Shown here one piece after another: positions 17,042 to 25,909 of a stretch of 40,530 nucleotides of DNA. A program made the position numbers and the translations under genes. The DNA lies in NCBI GenBank assembly GCA_012031145.1, contig JAAUUH010000015.1:1-40530 (forward strand), written 5' to 3'. The notes beneath the pieces were generated by a model, which did not search any database, was not told the origin of the DNA, and was given only the letters and a program-made list of their open reading frames with translations. Each line of letters begins with the position of its first letter. The stretch's first letter is position 1. The DNA comes from Oscillatoriales cyanobacterium SM2_2_1 (GTDB lineage: Bacteria; Cyanobacteriota; Cyanobacteriia; Pseudanabaenales; Pseudanabaenaceae).

Positions 17042-17207
17042 GGAATTTTTTGAGGGAGTTCCTCAATTCGAGGGACAAACCTCGCGGGGTGAGTGGCAAT
17101 GCGATCATCAAGTTTTTCAGGCTAAGGGTTTCATCCCTGCACCCCATCCTGACCAAGTTATTTACACCTATGACAGCTTCTTGGCAGCCCCTAGATGATT
17201 AGTCGAG

Positions 17208-17243
17208 AAAAAATAGTTAAAGAGCTAGTCGGAGTGACTAACT
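17208..17243 (-). terminator. Candidate terminator after the QueD-like gene
   Basis: On the minus strand AGTTAGTC-ACTCC-GAC pairs, with an 8-base bulge, to TAACT, and then ATTTTTT follows. It starts about 13 bp after the stop codon of the tandem PTPS gene. The bulged stem makes this a moderate candidate. Confidence 0.45.
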
Positions 17244-17255
17244 CAACCGTTCAGC

Positions 17256-18131
17256 TCAGGCGAGGGCCGCTTCTTGCTGGCGCAGTTCGGGCAGCACCAA
17301 CTCCGACTCACCATAGACTTCACAGGAATTATTGGGGCTCTCCACCAACTTGACGCAATGCAGCCGCGCCCCGATCGCCCGAATTGGCTCCGTGAGAACC
17401 CCTTGGATGTATACAGCGATATTTTCCGCAGTTGGCACCACCTCTGCAAAATAGGGAAGGTCGAGGTTGAGAAACGTGTGATCCATTGGCTCCAGCACAT
17501 GGTCATTGAGGGCCCTTTGGAAAGACTCCAAGTCGGCAATCATGCCAGTGCGCTCGTCCATTTCCCCGGCGATCGTCACTTCCAGCAGATAATTGTGGCC
17601 ATGGCCGTGGACGCGGGCGCATTTGCCATAGATGGCCGTATTTTCTTCTTGGGAGAGACGGGGCAAGGCCAACCGATGGGCGGCCGAAAAGTGGGTGCGC
17701 AGAGTTAAGTGTGCGTGCATGGCGGTTCCGTAGTAATCAGCCCAAAGCTCAGGATTTTCAAATAAACGAATATTGGTTAAGGGCAAAAATGGCACCAGTC
17801 GCTGCCAAATGGCATAGGCCACATGCTCGGTGGTGGGCAGCCGGCGCTGAAATTCCGGCCAGGCGTGGTTAAGAAAGCTAAAATTCAGCGGCGCAATGAC
17901 TTCGCGGGCGATCACATGCTTGACTTCTGAGAGGTTGAGCACCATCCCCGTGTGGTCAATGGCACCGGTCATGGAAACGAACAGTTCATAGTTGTGGCCA
18001 TGGCCGGGAAATTGGGCGCAGGCCCCAAAAAGAGCTTGATTCTGTGCTTCCGATAGGTCGGGAAACCAATAGCGATGGCTAGCAGCAAAAGCAGCCCGGC
18101 GGACGATAGTGCAGGTTGGCATGAATAGCAT
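17256..18131 (-). CDS. Tandem 6-carboxytetrahydropterin synthase / PTPS-family protein (QueD-like duplication)
   Basis: 291 residues formed by two complete PTPS-fold domains. Each has the zinc-binding His set (ASHRYWF / AAHRLAL, and C...HGHNY) and the catalytic Cys (ACAQFPGHGHNY near residue 38, KCARVHGHGHNY near 170), plus the later acidic stretch (LPTTEHVAYAIW, VPTAENIAVYIQ). QueD makes 6-carboxy-tetrahydropterin for queuosine and other 7-deazapurines; PTPS relatives make pterins, which cyanobacteria also glycosylate. Duplicated domains could form the active sites, normally built between subunits, within one chain. ATG 18131 is used; ATG 18122 is equally possible. No queC/E/F gene is nearby. 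Confidence 0.85.
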   Translation of the reverse strand: MLFMPTCTIVRRAAFAASHRYWFPDLSEAQNQALFGACAQFPGHGHNYELFVSMTGAIDHTGMVLNLSEVKHVIAREVIAPLNFSFLNHAWPEFQRRLPTTEHVAYAIWQRLVPFLPLTNIRLFENPELWADYYGTAMHAHLTLRTHFSAAHRLALPRLSQEENTAIYGKCARVHGHGHNYLLEVTIAGEMDERTGMIADLESFQRALNDHVLEPMDHTFLNLDLPYFAEVVPTAENIAVYIQGVLTEPIRAIGARLHCVKLVESPNNSCEVYGESELVLPELRQQEAALA

Positions 18132-18173
18132 TAATGCTTATGCCTACTAGCGTAGCACTTGCCCTTTCAACTA

Positions 18174-18197
18174 TGGTGGAATTCGTGGTGGAATTCG
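18174..18197. repeat. 12-bp tandem duplication
   Basis: TGGTGGAATTCG twice in perfect tandem, in the gap between the PTPS-type gene and the lipoate-ligase-like gene. Confidence 0.9.
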
Positions 18198-18230
18198 CCC
18201 GTCATGGCGTAAATCTTTTCGGGTGCCGCC

Positions 18231-18943
18231 CTAGGGTTTGACCCTGAAGCCGTTGGGGTTAATCGCAATGGACTGGGGGATCTGGAACCATTCCTGGGCG
18301 GCAGAGGTAAGGGTATCCGCTAGGGTGATTGGGGAGATGTTTAGCCCTTCGCTGAGCCCGGCAGGGATCTCTGTGTTTGGGAAAAAACGCCGATGGCGAT
18401 CGCGATTGGGGGTCAGGGCAATGGAACCATGCTGTAGCACCCAGCCTCGCTCATAACGCTGAGCACTGCCGATTAGTTTGCGGCCGTCGATGCCGACCAA
18501 ATCAGCAACGGTGGCCGTGGCAAAGCAACTGGGGTGGTGGGGGGCGGGGCGACCGGCGATGCCAAAGTGGAGTGGGATCCCAATTGGGAGAAACCATGGA
18601 TTAAAAACTGACACAGATGCTGGTATGTCTGTCGCCGGGAATAAGTGCCCCCAAAACAGGTTAGGGCATAGGTAAGGTCGCCATCGTGAAGAACGGCCCG
18701 CCCTCCGGTGGGGCGATGCACCAAATCCATCCCCTCCTCGGTCGCCAGGGTGTGCCAGTAGGAGGGATAGTGCTGCTGGTGGGCCCCCAAGGAGAGGGCA
18801 GCGGGCTGCCATTGATAAAAGCGCAGACGCAACACATCATGGGCATCGGACTGACTGTCTTGGAGCATCTGGCGATCGCAATCCATATTCCACAAACCAG
18901 CCGCCACCACAAAGGGCAGGTGCTTGAGGGTAGCGAAGTGCAT
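18231..18943 (-). pseudogene. Lipoate-protein ligase A family (BPL/LplA/LipB fold), frameshifted
   Basis: Cofactor-ligase family that attaches lipoate or octanoate to E2/GcvH proteins. The N-terminal frame (ATG 18943) carries FYQWQPAALSLGAHQ and the signature HRPTGGRAVLHDGDLTYAL; the C-terminal frame, ending at TAG 18231, carries DLVGIDGRKLIGSAQRYERGWVLQHGSIAL. Joined, they give about 238 residues, the length of cyanobacterial members. The frames meet at about 18572-18590, where one extra base after CAATTGGG would restore a continuous GFSQLGIPLHFGIAG. It is therefore broken by a one-base deletion, either real or a sequencing error. It would serve lipoyl enzymes such as pyruvate dehydrogenase, whose E1 beta gene is further along this window. 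Confidence 0.85.
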
Positions 18944-18984
18944 CAATTGATTTACTACCTGGCAGTAAAAAAAAACTTGAGTCC

Positions 18985-19470
18985 CTAGGCACAGAACTCA
19001 GCCCTTAGGGCTTCGTCGTTGTCATCGGCGATCGCGGCGACGATGGCAATGATCCGGGAAATTTCTGCCGGTGAGAGGTCTTCAACGGAGCGAGATGAAA
19101 CTAGGAATACCTTGCTATCCTGCATGGCAAAGCGGGCTTCAAAGGTTTCCGCCATGTTTTTTTCCAGCAGCTTTTTCATCAGGGCTGGTTCCTCCTTAAA
19201 CGGGCCTTCCGCAACTGTCGAGATCACCGTAAAGGTGTCGGTGGGAGAGGCACCCGTGATATTGACAACAACATCAACAGTGCCATAGCGAAACTTCCAA
19301 GTATCGCGAGTTTGGTTAACAGTGGCGCTTTGCTCCGCATCCATGCTGTTGATTACCATTGAGATTGTCTCCACCAGACTGAAGGCATCATGGGAATCGA
19401 ATTCCGCCGTCGCTTCGGATAGGGTAGGGCTGTAGGTCATAACGGTTGCCAAAGATTTGGAAATGTTCAC
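18985..19470 (-). CDS. YbjN-domain protein
   Basis: 161 residues from GTG 19470; ATG 19440 is an in-frame alternative that starts MTYSPTLSE and loses ten residues. The pattern TWKFRYGTVDVVVNIT, then STVAEGPFKEEPALMKKLLEKN, then EDLSPAEISRIIAIVAAIAD fits the YbjN / type III chaperone-like fold, found as a stand-alone protein in cyanobacteria and linked elsewhere to stress responses. There is no signal peptide and no catalytic motif. It lies 8 bp after the glycosyltransferase-like gene on the same strand, so co-transcription is likely. Confidence 0.72.
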   Translation of the reverse strand: MNISKSLATVMTYSPTLSEATAEFDSHDAFSLVETISMVINSMDAEQSATVNQTRDTWKFRYGTVDVVVNITGASPTDTFTVISTVAEGPFKEEPALMKKLLEKNMAETFEARFAMQDSKVFLVSSRSVEDLSPAEISRIIAIVAAIADDNDEALRAEFCA

Positions 19471-19478
19471 TCATAACT

Positions 19479-20666
19479 CTATACCACGGACGGCTCAAGC
19501 GCACTTTGAATCAGGGACACCAGGCGCTGGGCGGCTCCGGGGGGGCCACTCTGGTGGCGCAGGCGATCGCCCATTTCCGTAAGCCGCTCCGGATGATCCA
19601 GATACGCACCAATTACGGTTGCCACCCCATCTCCGTCTAGCCGCCCAAAAAGCTCGGGCACAATTTCTTCCCCAGCCCAAAGGTTGGGCCAGGCAAACAA
19701 ACGCCGCGATCGCGTTAGCAGCCAGACCATGACTCCATTGACCAAGCGGTTAAAGCCCGGCACCTTTGCCAATTGCCCCAGCAGCCCATCCCAGCCTACG
19801 GGGGTATCCATATTGTTGGTCGGGAGCAGCACGATCATGGGCACCCCCAAGGACGCCAGCTCCGCCGTATTGGCCCCAATGGTTGTCACACAGAGTTGGC
19901 TCCGCCGCCAGAGGTCATGGGCGGGAAAGGTGCGATGCAGGGCCACCACCGTCCCCCGTCCAGTGGTGGCCTGGGTTTCGGTGACGGTGACCGTCGGATC
20001 ATAGCGAGGTAAATCCCCTGGGGAAACCGTGGGGGCCAGGGCAAAGTCTAGGGATAGGTCAGGATAGCGCGCCCGGAGGGCATCGGCGATCGCCAGACAC
20101 AGCGGTACCCCCATTCCCAGCTTGTGGGGTTTAGAACCGGGCAGAAACGTAACCCGTGCCTCCGGTTGCAGGGGCGATCGCGCCCGATCAACCATCAAAT
20201 CCCCAATTACAGTCACCTTAGACTGCCAGCGGGTGGGCACCGCTTGCTTCACAAATTCATGGCGAGCCGCGATCGCATCCACCCAACCCACCCATCGCGC
20301 CACCCATTCCGCGTAGACTACCGTTCGGTAGCCCAACCAGCGGGCGATCGCCACGGTAAAAAATTGGTCACCACCCAGAAACACCACCACCCCCCGCGGT
20401 CCCCATGTCCAATCCGCCGCCCGACCTGTGAGCAAAAACCGATAGAACTGGGTTGCCGGTAACACGCGATCGCCCCAACCCCGCACCAAATCCGCCTCGT
20501 TGCCACTGGCATTGGGACAGGGGGACAACACCACCGATACGCGCCAATGGGGCTCTCTGACCGGGGTCAACGCTTGGAGTACAGGATAAAGCCACGTGGT
20601 CAGCTCCCCGGGCCCATTGACCAGAAACACCAGATCCCAGGGTTCTTGCCCTTCCCTACTGGGCAT
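19479..20666 (-). CDS. LpxB-like (lipid-A-disaccharide synthase-related) glycosyltransferase
   Basis: 395 residues from ATG 20666. The N-terminal half has VNGPGELTTWLYPVL (compare the SGEvSgd opening of LpxB) and the C-terminal half has the nucleotide-sugar-binding pattern VTFLPGSKPHKL, then LCVTTIGANTAELASLGVPMIVLLP, as in GT-B enzymes that act on undecaprenyl or lipid A substrates. Several cyanobacteria have such a protein beside true LpxB; its substrate is not established. It overlaps the upstream membrane-protein gene by 11 bp. A longer in-frame start at 20705 would extend further into that gene, so I prefer 20666. Confidence 0.68.
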   Translation of the reverse strand: MPSREGQEPWDLVFLVNGPGELTTWLYPVLQALTPVREPHWRVSVVLSPCPNASGNEADLVRGWGDRVLPATQFYRFLLTGRAADWTWGPRGVVVFLGGDQFFTVAIARWLGYRTVVYAEWVARWVGWVDAIAARHEFVKQAVPTRWQSKVTVIGDLMVDRARSPLQPEARVTFLPGSKPHKLGMGVPLCLAIADALRARYPDLSLDFALAPTVSPGDLPRYDPTVTVTETQATTGRGTVVALHRTFPAHDLWRRSQLCVTTIGANTAELASLGVPMIVLLPTNNMDTPVGWDGLLGQLAKVPGFNRLVNGVMVWLLTRSRRLFAWPNLWAGEEIVPELFGRLDGDGVATVIGAYLDHPERLTEMGDRLRHQSGPPGAAQRLVSLIQSALEPSVV

Positions 20667-21327
20667 GGCGCTTCCAGAGGAACCGGGCGAGGTCGGCAAA
20701 GGCACCCCGCTGCAGGTAGGGATAATCGCCCAGCCAAAAGTTGAATTCCGGGAAGTAGGCGTCGGACATCTGGCGGCTGATCCGCTGAAAGGACTTGTCC
20801 TTAGAAAATAGCAACAGACACAGCATCATGCCGGGGCGAATGCGCTTAAACTCCCGGCGCATCGGCACCCGCAGCGTGGTTTCAAAGCCCGACTCATCCC
20901 CCACCTCCAAATTCAGAAATGTCGCCGTGTCATAGCTGACATCCAATCGCCCGCGACCATCGACAACCTCCTGTCGCGAGAGCACCTCCTCCGAGAGATA
21001 GACCTCTTGCACTTCTCCCAGCCATAGGGCACAAAAGGGAAACCGACGCAGCCGCAAATTTCGCTGGGCCGCTGCTAGTACCGGTTGCAGCATCCAATAC
21101 AACCCGCCCAAAATGCCACAGACCAGCATTGCTGCCGCCGCTGGACTACTGGGGCTAATCTCATGGACGCGGTTGTAAAACAGGGTGAAAATGATCAGCG
21201 CTCCCAAGGAGATAAACCCCCGGGTCACCACTTCTCGTCCACTGCCCCAGCAGTATTGATATTGCTCCGCAGTCGGCACCGCTGGGATCAGTTCATCCAG
21301 TTTTTGACGCTTGACCGGAAACAACAT
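20656..21327 (-). CDS. Conserved cyanobacterial membrane protein
   Basis: 223 residues from ATG 21327, chosen because MLFPVKRQKLDELIP fits the usual opening of a cyanobacterial family (often loosely labelled 'phosphate ABC transporter permease', a name the sequence does not support). Two membrane helices at about residues 36-52 and 63-82 are followed by a soluble C-terminal domain of about 130 residues containing GRLDVSYDTATFLNLEVGD. In-frame alternatives are 21372 (ATG) and 21399 (TTG). It overlaps the LpxB-like gene by 11 bp, suggesting a linked envelope role, but the function is unknown. Confidence 0.68.
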   Translation of the reverse strand: MLFPVKRQKLDELIPAVPTAEQYQYCWGSGREVVTRGFISLGALIIFTLFYNRVHEISPSSPAAAAMLVCGILGGLYWMLQPVLAAAQRNLRLRRFPFCALWLGEVQEVYLSEEVLSRQEVVDGRGRLDVSYDTATFLNLEVGDESGFETTLRVPMRREFKRIRPGMMLCLLLFSKDKSFQRISRQMSDAYFPEFNFWLGDYPYLQRGAFADLARFLWKRHAQ

Positions 21328-21542
21328 AAGGGTACCCCACAGCACCGTAACGCATGGCTTCCATTGTGGCATCCCTGGTCCCCGTCCGACAGAATTCAAG
21401 AAGCTGAGACAGCCACGAACACTTAGGATAAACTGCTACCAATCTGGCTTTGGTTTGACTCGTGCCAATCTTCGTCCTAGAGTGCCACGTATATGTCTGG
21501 TAGAGTTTATAAATTCAGTAATGTGAAGCGCTTGCTGTGCCC

Positions 21543-23180
21543 ATGGTGACTCGAATCTTTCTTTGTAGCGATCAGACAGAGCCAGAAATTCGGGACTTCC
21601 TTCGCGAGGCGATCGAAGATATCGCCAACGGCAACAGCTATGTAGTCACTTGGAGTTGCGGCTCTATTCAGACGGTTAAAGTGGGAGATCGGGCTTACTT
21701 TAAGCGGATTGGCAGTGATCAGCAGGGCTATTTTGCCAGTGGTAGAGTGGTTGCCGCCGATCAAGAGTATCAGTTGCGGCAAAAATCCAGTCGCTACCGT
21801 GAACTCAGCGAAGCCTACGACATTGATTCCTACAGTAATAACTTCTGTGTTTGGGTGGCTTGGGATGCCTGTGTAGATTTTGACCTTCCTCTGCGCAGCG
21901 ATACACTCCGTCAGTTGCCCCAGTTTGCCGGATTGCCCCTAGAGCCCCAGTCCGAGGCTGGTGTCTTTCGGGAAGAGTACATCCAAGTCCTAGATCGCGA
22001 GTGGGATCGCCACTTGGTGAGGACCAGTAAAGAAAATCGCGGCATTCGTCTCGTTGATGTTTTTTACAATTGGGGCTTGGAAGATAGTCAGCAGGGTTTT
22101 GCCAGCGATGCTCTCGATTCCTTCACCAAAGCGATTAAAATCCGCCCTAATTTCGTTAAGGCCTACATGGGGCGCGGCGATGTCTATCTTACCCAAGAGC
22201 AATACCAAAAAGCGATCGCCGACTACAGCCAAGTGATTACCTTGGTGCCAGAGCGCGCCAAATTGGCCTATTACAAGCGGGGACTAGCCCAAACCAAGTT
22301 GGGGCAGCAGGAAACTGCTATTGGCGATTTTCTAGACTGCCTTGCCCTAGACAACACCTATGGCGACGCCTACCTCACCCTCGGCAACACATACTACAAA
22401 CTGCGGGACTATGCTAAGGCCGTGGCAACCTTCACCGAATGCCTAGTGCGATCGCCCAACCCAGAGCAAGCCCTCTACCGCCGTGGTCGTGCCCACCTAG
22501 CCCTCAAAAGTTACGAATCGGCGATCGCCGACTTTACAGCTGCCTGCGAGAGTCAAGTCAACCACACCGACAGCCTCTACTACCGTGGACTGGCCTATGC
22601 TGAAAGTAACCAACCTCAACGGGCGATCGCCGATCTCCAACTGGCTGCTGACCAGTACCTGGAACAGGGCAATACTGAGCGTTATCAGCGGGTTAAAACC
22701 TTTATGGAAACCATCCCTGCCCCAACCCTGCCCACTGCCCCGCCCCTAAGCAATAAGGAACTGGAGCGGATTGTGGTGGTGGCCGTCCCTCCAGTCCCCC
22801 TCTCGGAAAAAACCGCCCTCGTCGCCATCACCAGCCAATATATTCTCCAAGGCTGGCAGGTGCGATTGGTTGAGCGTTCCACCCATGGCTATGACCTCGA
22901 ATGTCTTTGTGGTGAGTCGCGGGAGGATGTAGCCATCAAGGAAGTCCATGGCAGTAACGGTAGCATTCTCCTCTCCGCCGCCGAAATTCAAGCTGCCCAA
23001 AGCAATCCCCACTTCATTCTGTGGGTGGTCGATACCAGCCAAGAACCGCCGACCCTGCACCGCTATGCCGGTAGTGCCATCGACGAGCGCTGGGAGTTAG
23101 AACCCGTAGAGTTTCGGGTGCGCCCCACCGATCCTCGGCCGCCGCAGCAAATCTCGGAGCAAATCCTAGAAGCGCCCTAA
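21543..23180 (+). CDS. PUA/EVE-like + TPR + DUF3883 (NOV) three-part protein
   Basis: 545 residues from ATG 21543 (GTG 21537 also possible). Residues 1-160: a beta-rich domain with VVTWSCGSIQTVKVGDRAYF and GYFASGRVV, resembling EVE/PUA-like folds that read modified bases. Residues 170-385: about six TPR repeats (FTKAIKIRPNFVKAYMGRG and so on). Residues 405-525: a DUF3883/NO VEIN C-terminal-type domain, a PD-(D/E)XK-like fold, with GYDLEC and IKEVHGS; the usual Glu-x-Lys is Glu467-Val-His469 here. This combination recalls modification-dependent restriction or other defence proteins, but no partner restriction gene is adjacent. It overlaps the convergent YgjP gene by 4 bp. Domain assignments are by eye. 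Confidence 0.7.
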   Translation: MVTRIFLCSDQTEPEIRDFLREAIEDIANGNSYVVTWSCGSIQTVKVGDRAYFKRIGSDQQGYFASGRVVAADQEYQLRQKSSRYRELSEAYDIDSYSNNFCVWVAWDACVDFDLPLRSDTLRQLPQFAGLPLEPQSEAGVFREEYIQVLDREWDRHLVRTSKENRGIRLVDVFYNWGLEDSQQGFASDALDSFTKAIKIRPNFVKAYMGRGDVYLTQEQYQKAIADYSQVITLVPERAKLAYYKRGLAQTKLGQQETAIGDFLDCLALDNTYGDAYLTLGNTYYKLRDYAKAVATFTECLVRSPNPEQALYRRGRAHLALKSYESAIADFTAACESQVNHTDSLYYRGLAYAESNQPQRAIADLQLAADQYLEQGNTERYQRVKTFMETIPAPTLPTAPPLSNKELERIVVVAVPPVPLSEKTALVAITSQYILQGWQVRLVERSTHGYDLECLCGESREDVAIKEVHGSNGSILLSAAEIQAAQSNPHFILWVVDTSQEPPTLHRYAGSAIDERWELEPVEFRVRPTDPRPPQQISEQILEAP

Positions 23181-23881
23181 TCGCCCAAAAATAATGGTGG
23201 CACCCATTGCACCGCCTCCCTTAAGACGCGATCGCACCGCTGATAATCTGGTTCATGGCGGGATACCAATTGCCAAAATTTGGCGGAATGGTTCAAGTGC
23301 ACGGTGTGGCAAAGCTCATGGATCAGCACATACCGCACCACATCCTTTGGCAAAAACAGCAACTTACCGTTTAAGCTGATGTTTCGCCGCATCGAACAAC
23401 TGCCCCATAGGGTTTTTTGCCATCGCACCCGAACCTGACCGCAGGACAAACCTTCCGCCGCCTCTAATCGCCGCAGCCAGGGAATCAAATACTCCTCGGC
23501 CCGTTTCAGCAACCACCGCCGAATAAATTCTCGCTGCTGAATCAGAGTGATACAGCACTGGGGCAAGGTAAGGCACAATGACCCACCCCCATCCCGGAAA
23601 TCATTGGCATTCACCACCCGCCACTGTTGGGCGATCGCGCGCAACTCCAACACCTCTGGCACCCTTGGGATCTCCCGGAACAAAGCCCCTGTCCCCGACT
23701 CTTCACCCATTGCCCGCTGCAACCAAGCCCGTTTCCGTTCGAGCAATTGGGGAATCTGCTGGGTGGGATAGCCCAAGGGCACCACCACCTCCAGTCCACG
23801 GCAGGGCAGTACCACCAATCGGGGATAGCGGGCCCGCTGACTCACCCGCACGCCATAGTCAAGGTGCTCCCATCGTGGCAT
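23177..23881 (-). CDS. YgjP-like zinc metalloprotease (DUF45/M48-like)
   Basis: 234 residues with the family's two landmarks: QKTLWGSCS in the middle and the zinc site HELCHTVHLNHSAKFW near the C-terminus (HExxH plus a downstream His). Relatives include E. coli YgjP, found beside type I restriction genes in some genomes but mostly of unknown function. The start codon overlaps the stop of the zinc-ribbon/FHA gene by one base (TAATG), so translation is coupled, and it is the last gene of the cyclase-led operon. No signal peptide; probably cytosolic. Confidence 0.88.
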   Translation of the reverse strand: MPRWEHLDYGVRVSQRARYPRLVVLPCRGLEVVVPLGYPTQQIPQLLERKRAWLQRAMGEESGTGALFREIPRVPEVLELRAIAQQWRVVNANDFRDGGGSLCLTLPQCCITLIQQREFIRRWLLKRAEEYLIPWLRRLEAAEGLSCGQVRVRWQKTLWGSCSMRRNISLNGKLLFLPKDVVRYVLIHELCHTVHLNHSAKFWQLVSRHEPDYQRCDRVLREAVQWVPPLFLGD

Positions 23882-24573
23882 TAGCCAAATTGAAAGATAA
23901 ACGTTACCTTATCCCCTTTCCCCAGAGCAATGCGATCGCCCGCCCGTAGCTTGTGCCGATTTCCGGGCGGCAGCGGCAGGTTATTCACATAGGTGCCATT
24001 GGAACTGCCCATATCCTCCAAATAGAAAGCATCGGGCTCACAGCGAATATCTGCGTGGGTTCGGGACACAATATCCGAGTCAGGAAAGCCCGATACATCA
24101 ATATCGGGTGGGATTACACTATTGGGCTTACCGAGGTGAACCACCGCCAAATTACTGGGAATTTCCAGTATGGTGTTGGTCTGCACATGGAGCAGCGACG
24201 CTGTCATCTGCTGCAACTGTGTCGCCGCCGGGGGGGCGATCGGCAAGGGTGCCACAGGCGTAGGCACCATCTCTGTCAAGTCATCGGGAGGGGGGGGCGT
24301 CACAACCGTCGCCGGAACAGGCTCAAGGTCTGGAGTTGGTTCATTCGTCATGGCAACTGATCCTAATTCAAATCCACAATGTCCGCAAAAACGAGCCTTT
24401 TCAGGAACCGATGCCCCACAGTTAGGGCATTGTTTCATAGCTACTGACGAGGGTACCACAGGAGCCGTTCCCACAAAACTAGCGGGCATAGCAATGGGTA
24501 GAGGGCTGAAACATGCCTCACAATGGGACGCACCATCAGGATTGCCATGGCCACAGTTAGGGCAGTTCAGCAT
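23881..24573 (-). CDS. Double zinc-ribbon + FHA-domain protein
   Basis: 230 residues. Two CxxC...CxxC zinc ribbons (CPNCGHGNPDGASHCEAC at 4-21 and CPNCGASVPEKARFCGHC at about 49-66) are joined by a Pro-rich linker to a C-terminal FHA domain (about 135-230) with the phosphothreonine-binding set: VSRTHADI, GSSNGTYVN and GDRIALG. Such proteins read out Ser/Thr-kinase phosphorylation; two Hanks-type kinases occur elsewhere in this window. It lies 15 bp after the vWA gene and overlaps YgjP by one base, within one operon. Confidence 0.92.
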   Translation of the reverse strand: MLNCPNCGHGNPDGASHCEACFSPLPIAMPASFVGTAPVVPSSVAMKQCPNCGASVPEKARFCGHCGFELGSVAMTNEPTPDLEPVPATVVTPPPPDDLTEMVPTPVAPLPIAPPAATQLQQMTASLLHVQTNTILEIPSNLAVVHLGKPNSVIPPDIDVSGFPDSDIVSRTHADIRCEPDAFYLEDMGSSNGTYVNNLPLPPGNRHKLRAGDRIALGKGDKVTFIFQFG

Positions 24574-24588
24574 GGGTCAAATTGGGCA

Positions 24589-25859
24589 CTACGGTTCATT
24601 GTCGGGAAGCTGAAGTACAGTTTTAGAAACAATGCGGGTCTGTTTGCGATCAGCTTCACTGAGCGTCGTCCCTGACTGCAACCGCGTGGCATTAGCCTGG
24701 AGCACTGTTGCCGCATTCTGATCTCCTAACTGAAGCGCCGTTTTCGCAGCAGATTGTAACATTGTCGCCGCACCGATGGGATCGCCCGCTTGGAGTTTTT
24801 GCTCTGCCAATTGGGTCTGGCGGTATTTGGCTAGGGTCAGGAGGTGGGGCTGCACTTCGAGAGCCATGGTGGGCTGATATTGGGATATCAGCTCAGCCTC
24901 GACAGACTGGGACATGGTTTCCTGCCCTACGCCCCCAGTTCCGGGATGATCGTAGCGCACCCGCAGCCCCAAGAGCTTAATGTGGTTGGGCTGGCTTCCC
25001 CTGAGTCCCTGCTGAGGATTAAGGTAGAGGTTGGTCAAAATCACCTTTGATTGCTCAACGGATAGGTCTCCTAAGCGCACGGTCACTTGGGAGCCGGAAA
25101 TCATTGGTTCTAACTCCACAACCTCGGGGGAGACCTGGGCGATGGGTTTCAGTTCTGCCAAGCGCACATTGGTGATAAATCAAAAATCAGGGCTGCATTG
25201 GTCAAGCTGATGGACTGGACGCGGTAGAGCAGGGTTTGGAAGGCAATGCTGGCATCACGGGGTGTGGGAATGTAGAGCATACTACCCCGTCCGGCATCGG
25301 CGATTCGCTCTAGCACATCCTGGTTCCAACTGTCGCCAAAGCCCAGGGTGTGCAGCGTAATGTTGACCTCCGCAGCCAACTCTGCCATTTTGACGCAGCG
25401 CTGATTATCGCCATGCTCATTTTCGCCATCGGTGAGGATCATTCCCTGACTAATGGCACCCTGCTTACCTTTGTTTAGCTCCTGTAGCCCCAGTTTGATG
25501 CCGTCATCGATACTGGTGCCCCCCTCGGCCCGTAGGGCCAAAATTTTACGCTTTATGTCATCCGGGTTAGCCACGGGTTGGTTGGCGACAATCACCTTGG
25601 CACGGTGGTCGAAGGCGACCACACTGAGGCGATCGCCCGGAGTTAAGCGATCTACCACCTCGCAGGCAGCTTGGCGAACTGTGCTGAGGGGCTCGCCACC
25701 CATGGAGCCACTGTGATCGAGAATAAGACAAAGGTTGAGGGGGGCACCGGCAGTGGGATCTTCGGCGGCGGCAAGGGAAACTGAGAGTTGGCGTTGCTGG
25801 CTGGCGCTGTTGGCATCGAGGGCGCGATCGCTTAGTTGGTAGGAGATTTTGACACTCAT
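24589..25859 (-). pseudogene. von Willebrand factor A domain protein, frameshifted
   Basis: The N-terminal frame (ATG 25859) carries a vWA domain with MIDAS DHSGSM (Asp48, Ser50, Ser52) and LTDGENEHGD; the C-terminal frame continues VRLAELKPIAQVSPEVVELEP and ends at 24589. Together they give about 423 residues, the usual size of this cyanobacterial vWA family, with a helical tail. The break is at about 25169: CCAATGTG should be CCAAATGTG, a one-base deletion in an A-run, so this may be a sequencing error. Its neighbours (FHA, response regulator, cyclase) point to a signalling role. Confidence 0.87.
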
Positions 25860-25909
25860 GCCCGGTTACTCACTGTGGATGATTTCAGGATACCCACACC
25901 TGCCCTAAC

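Noticed and set aside
17043-17069. Inverted repeat after the helicase gene (TTGAGG with CCTCAA, flanked by GAATT/AATTC)
   Set aside because: Considered as a terminator, but the T-run is on the 5' side of the stem and nothing T-rich follows, so neither strand gives a proper intrinsic terminator.
20656-21399. 'Phosphate ABC transporter permease' label for the membrane protein
   Set aside because: Only two membrane helices and no permease signature; no phosphate transport genes nearby.
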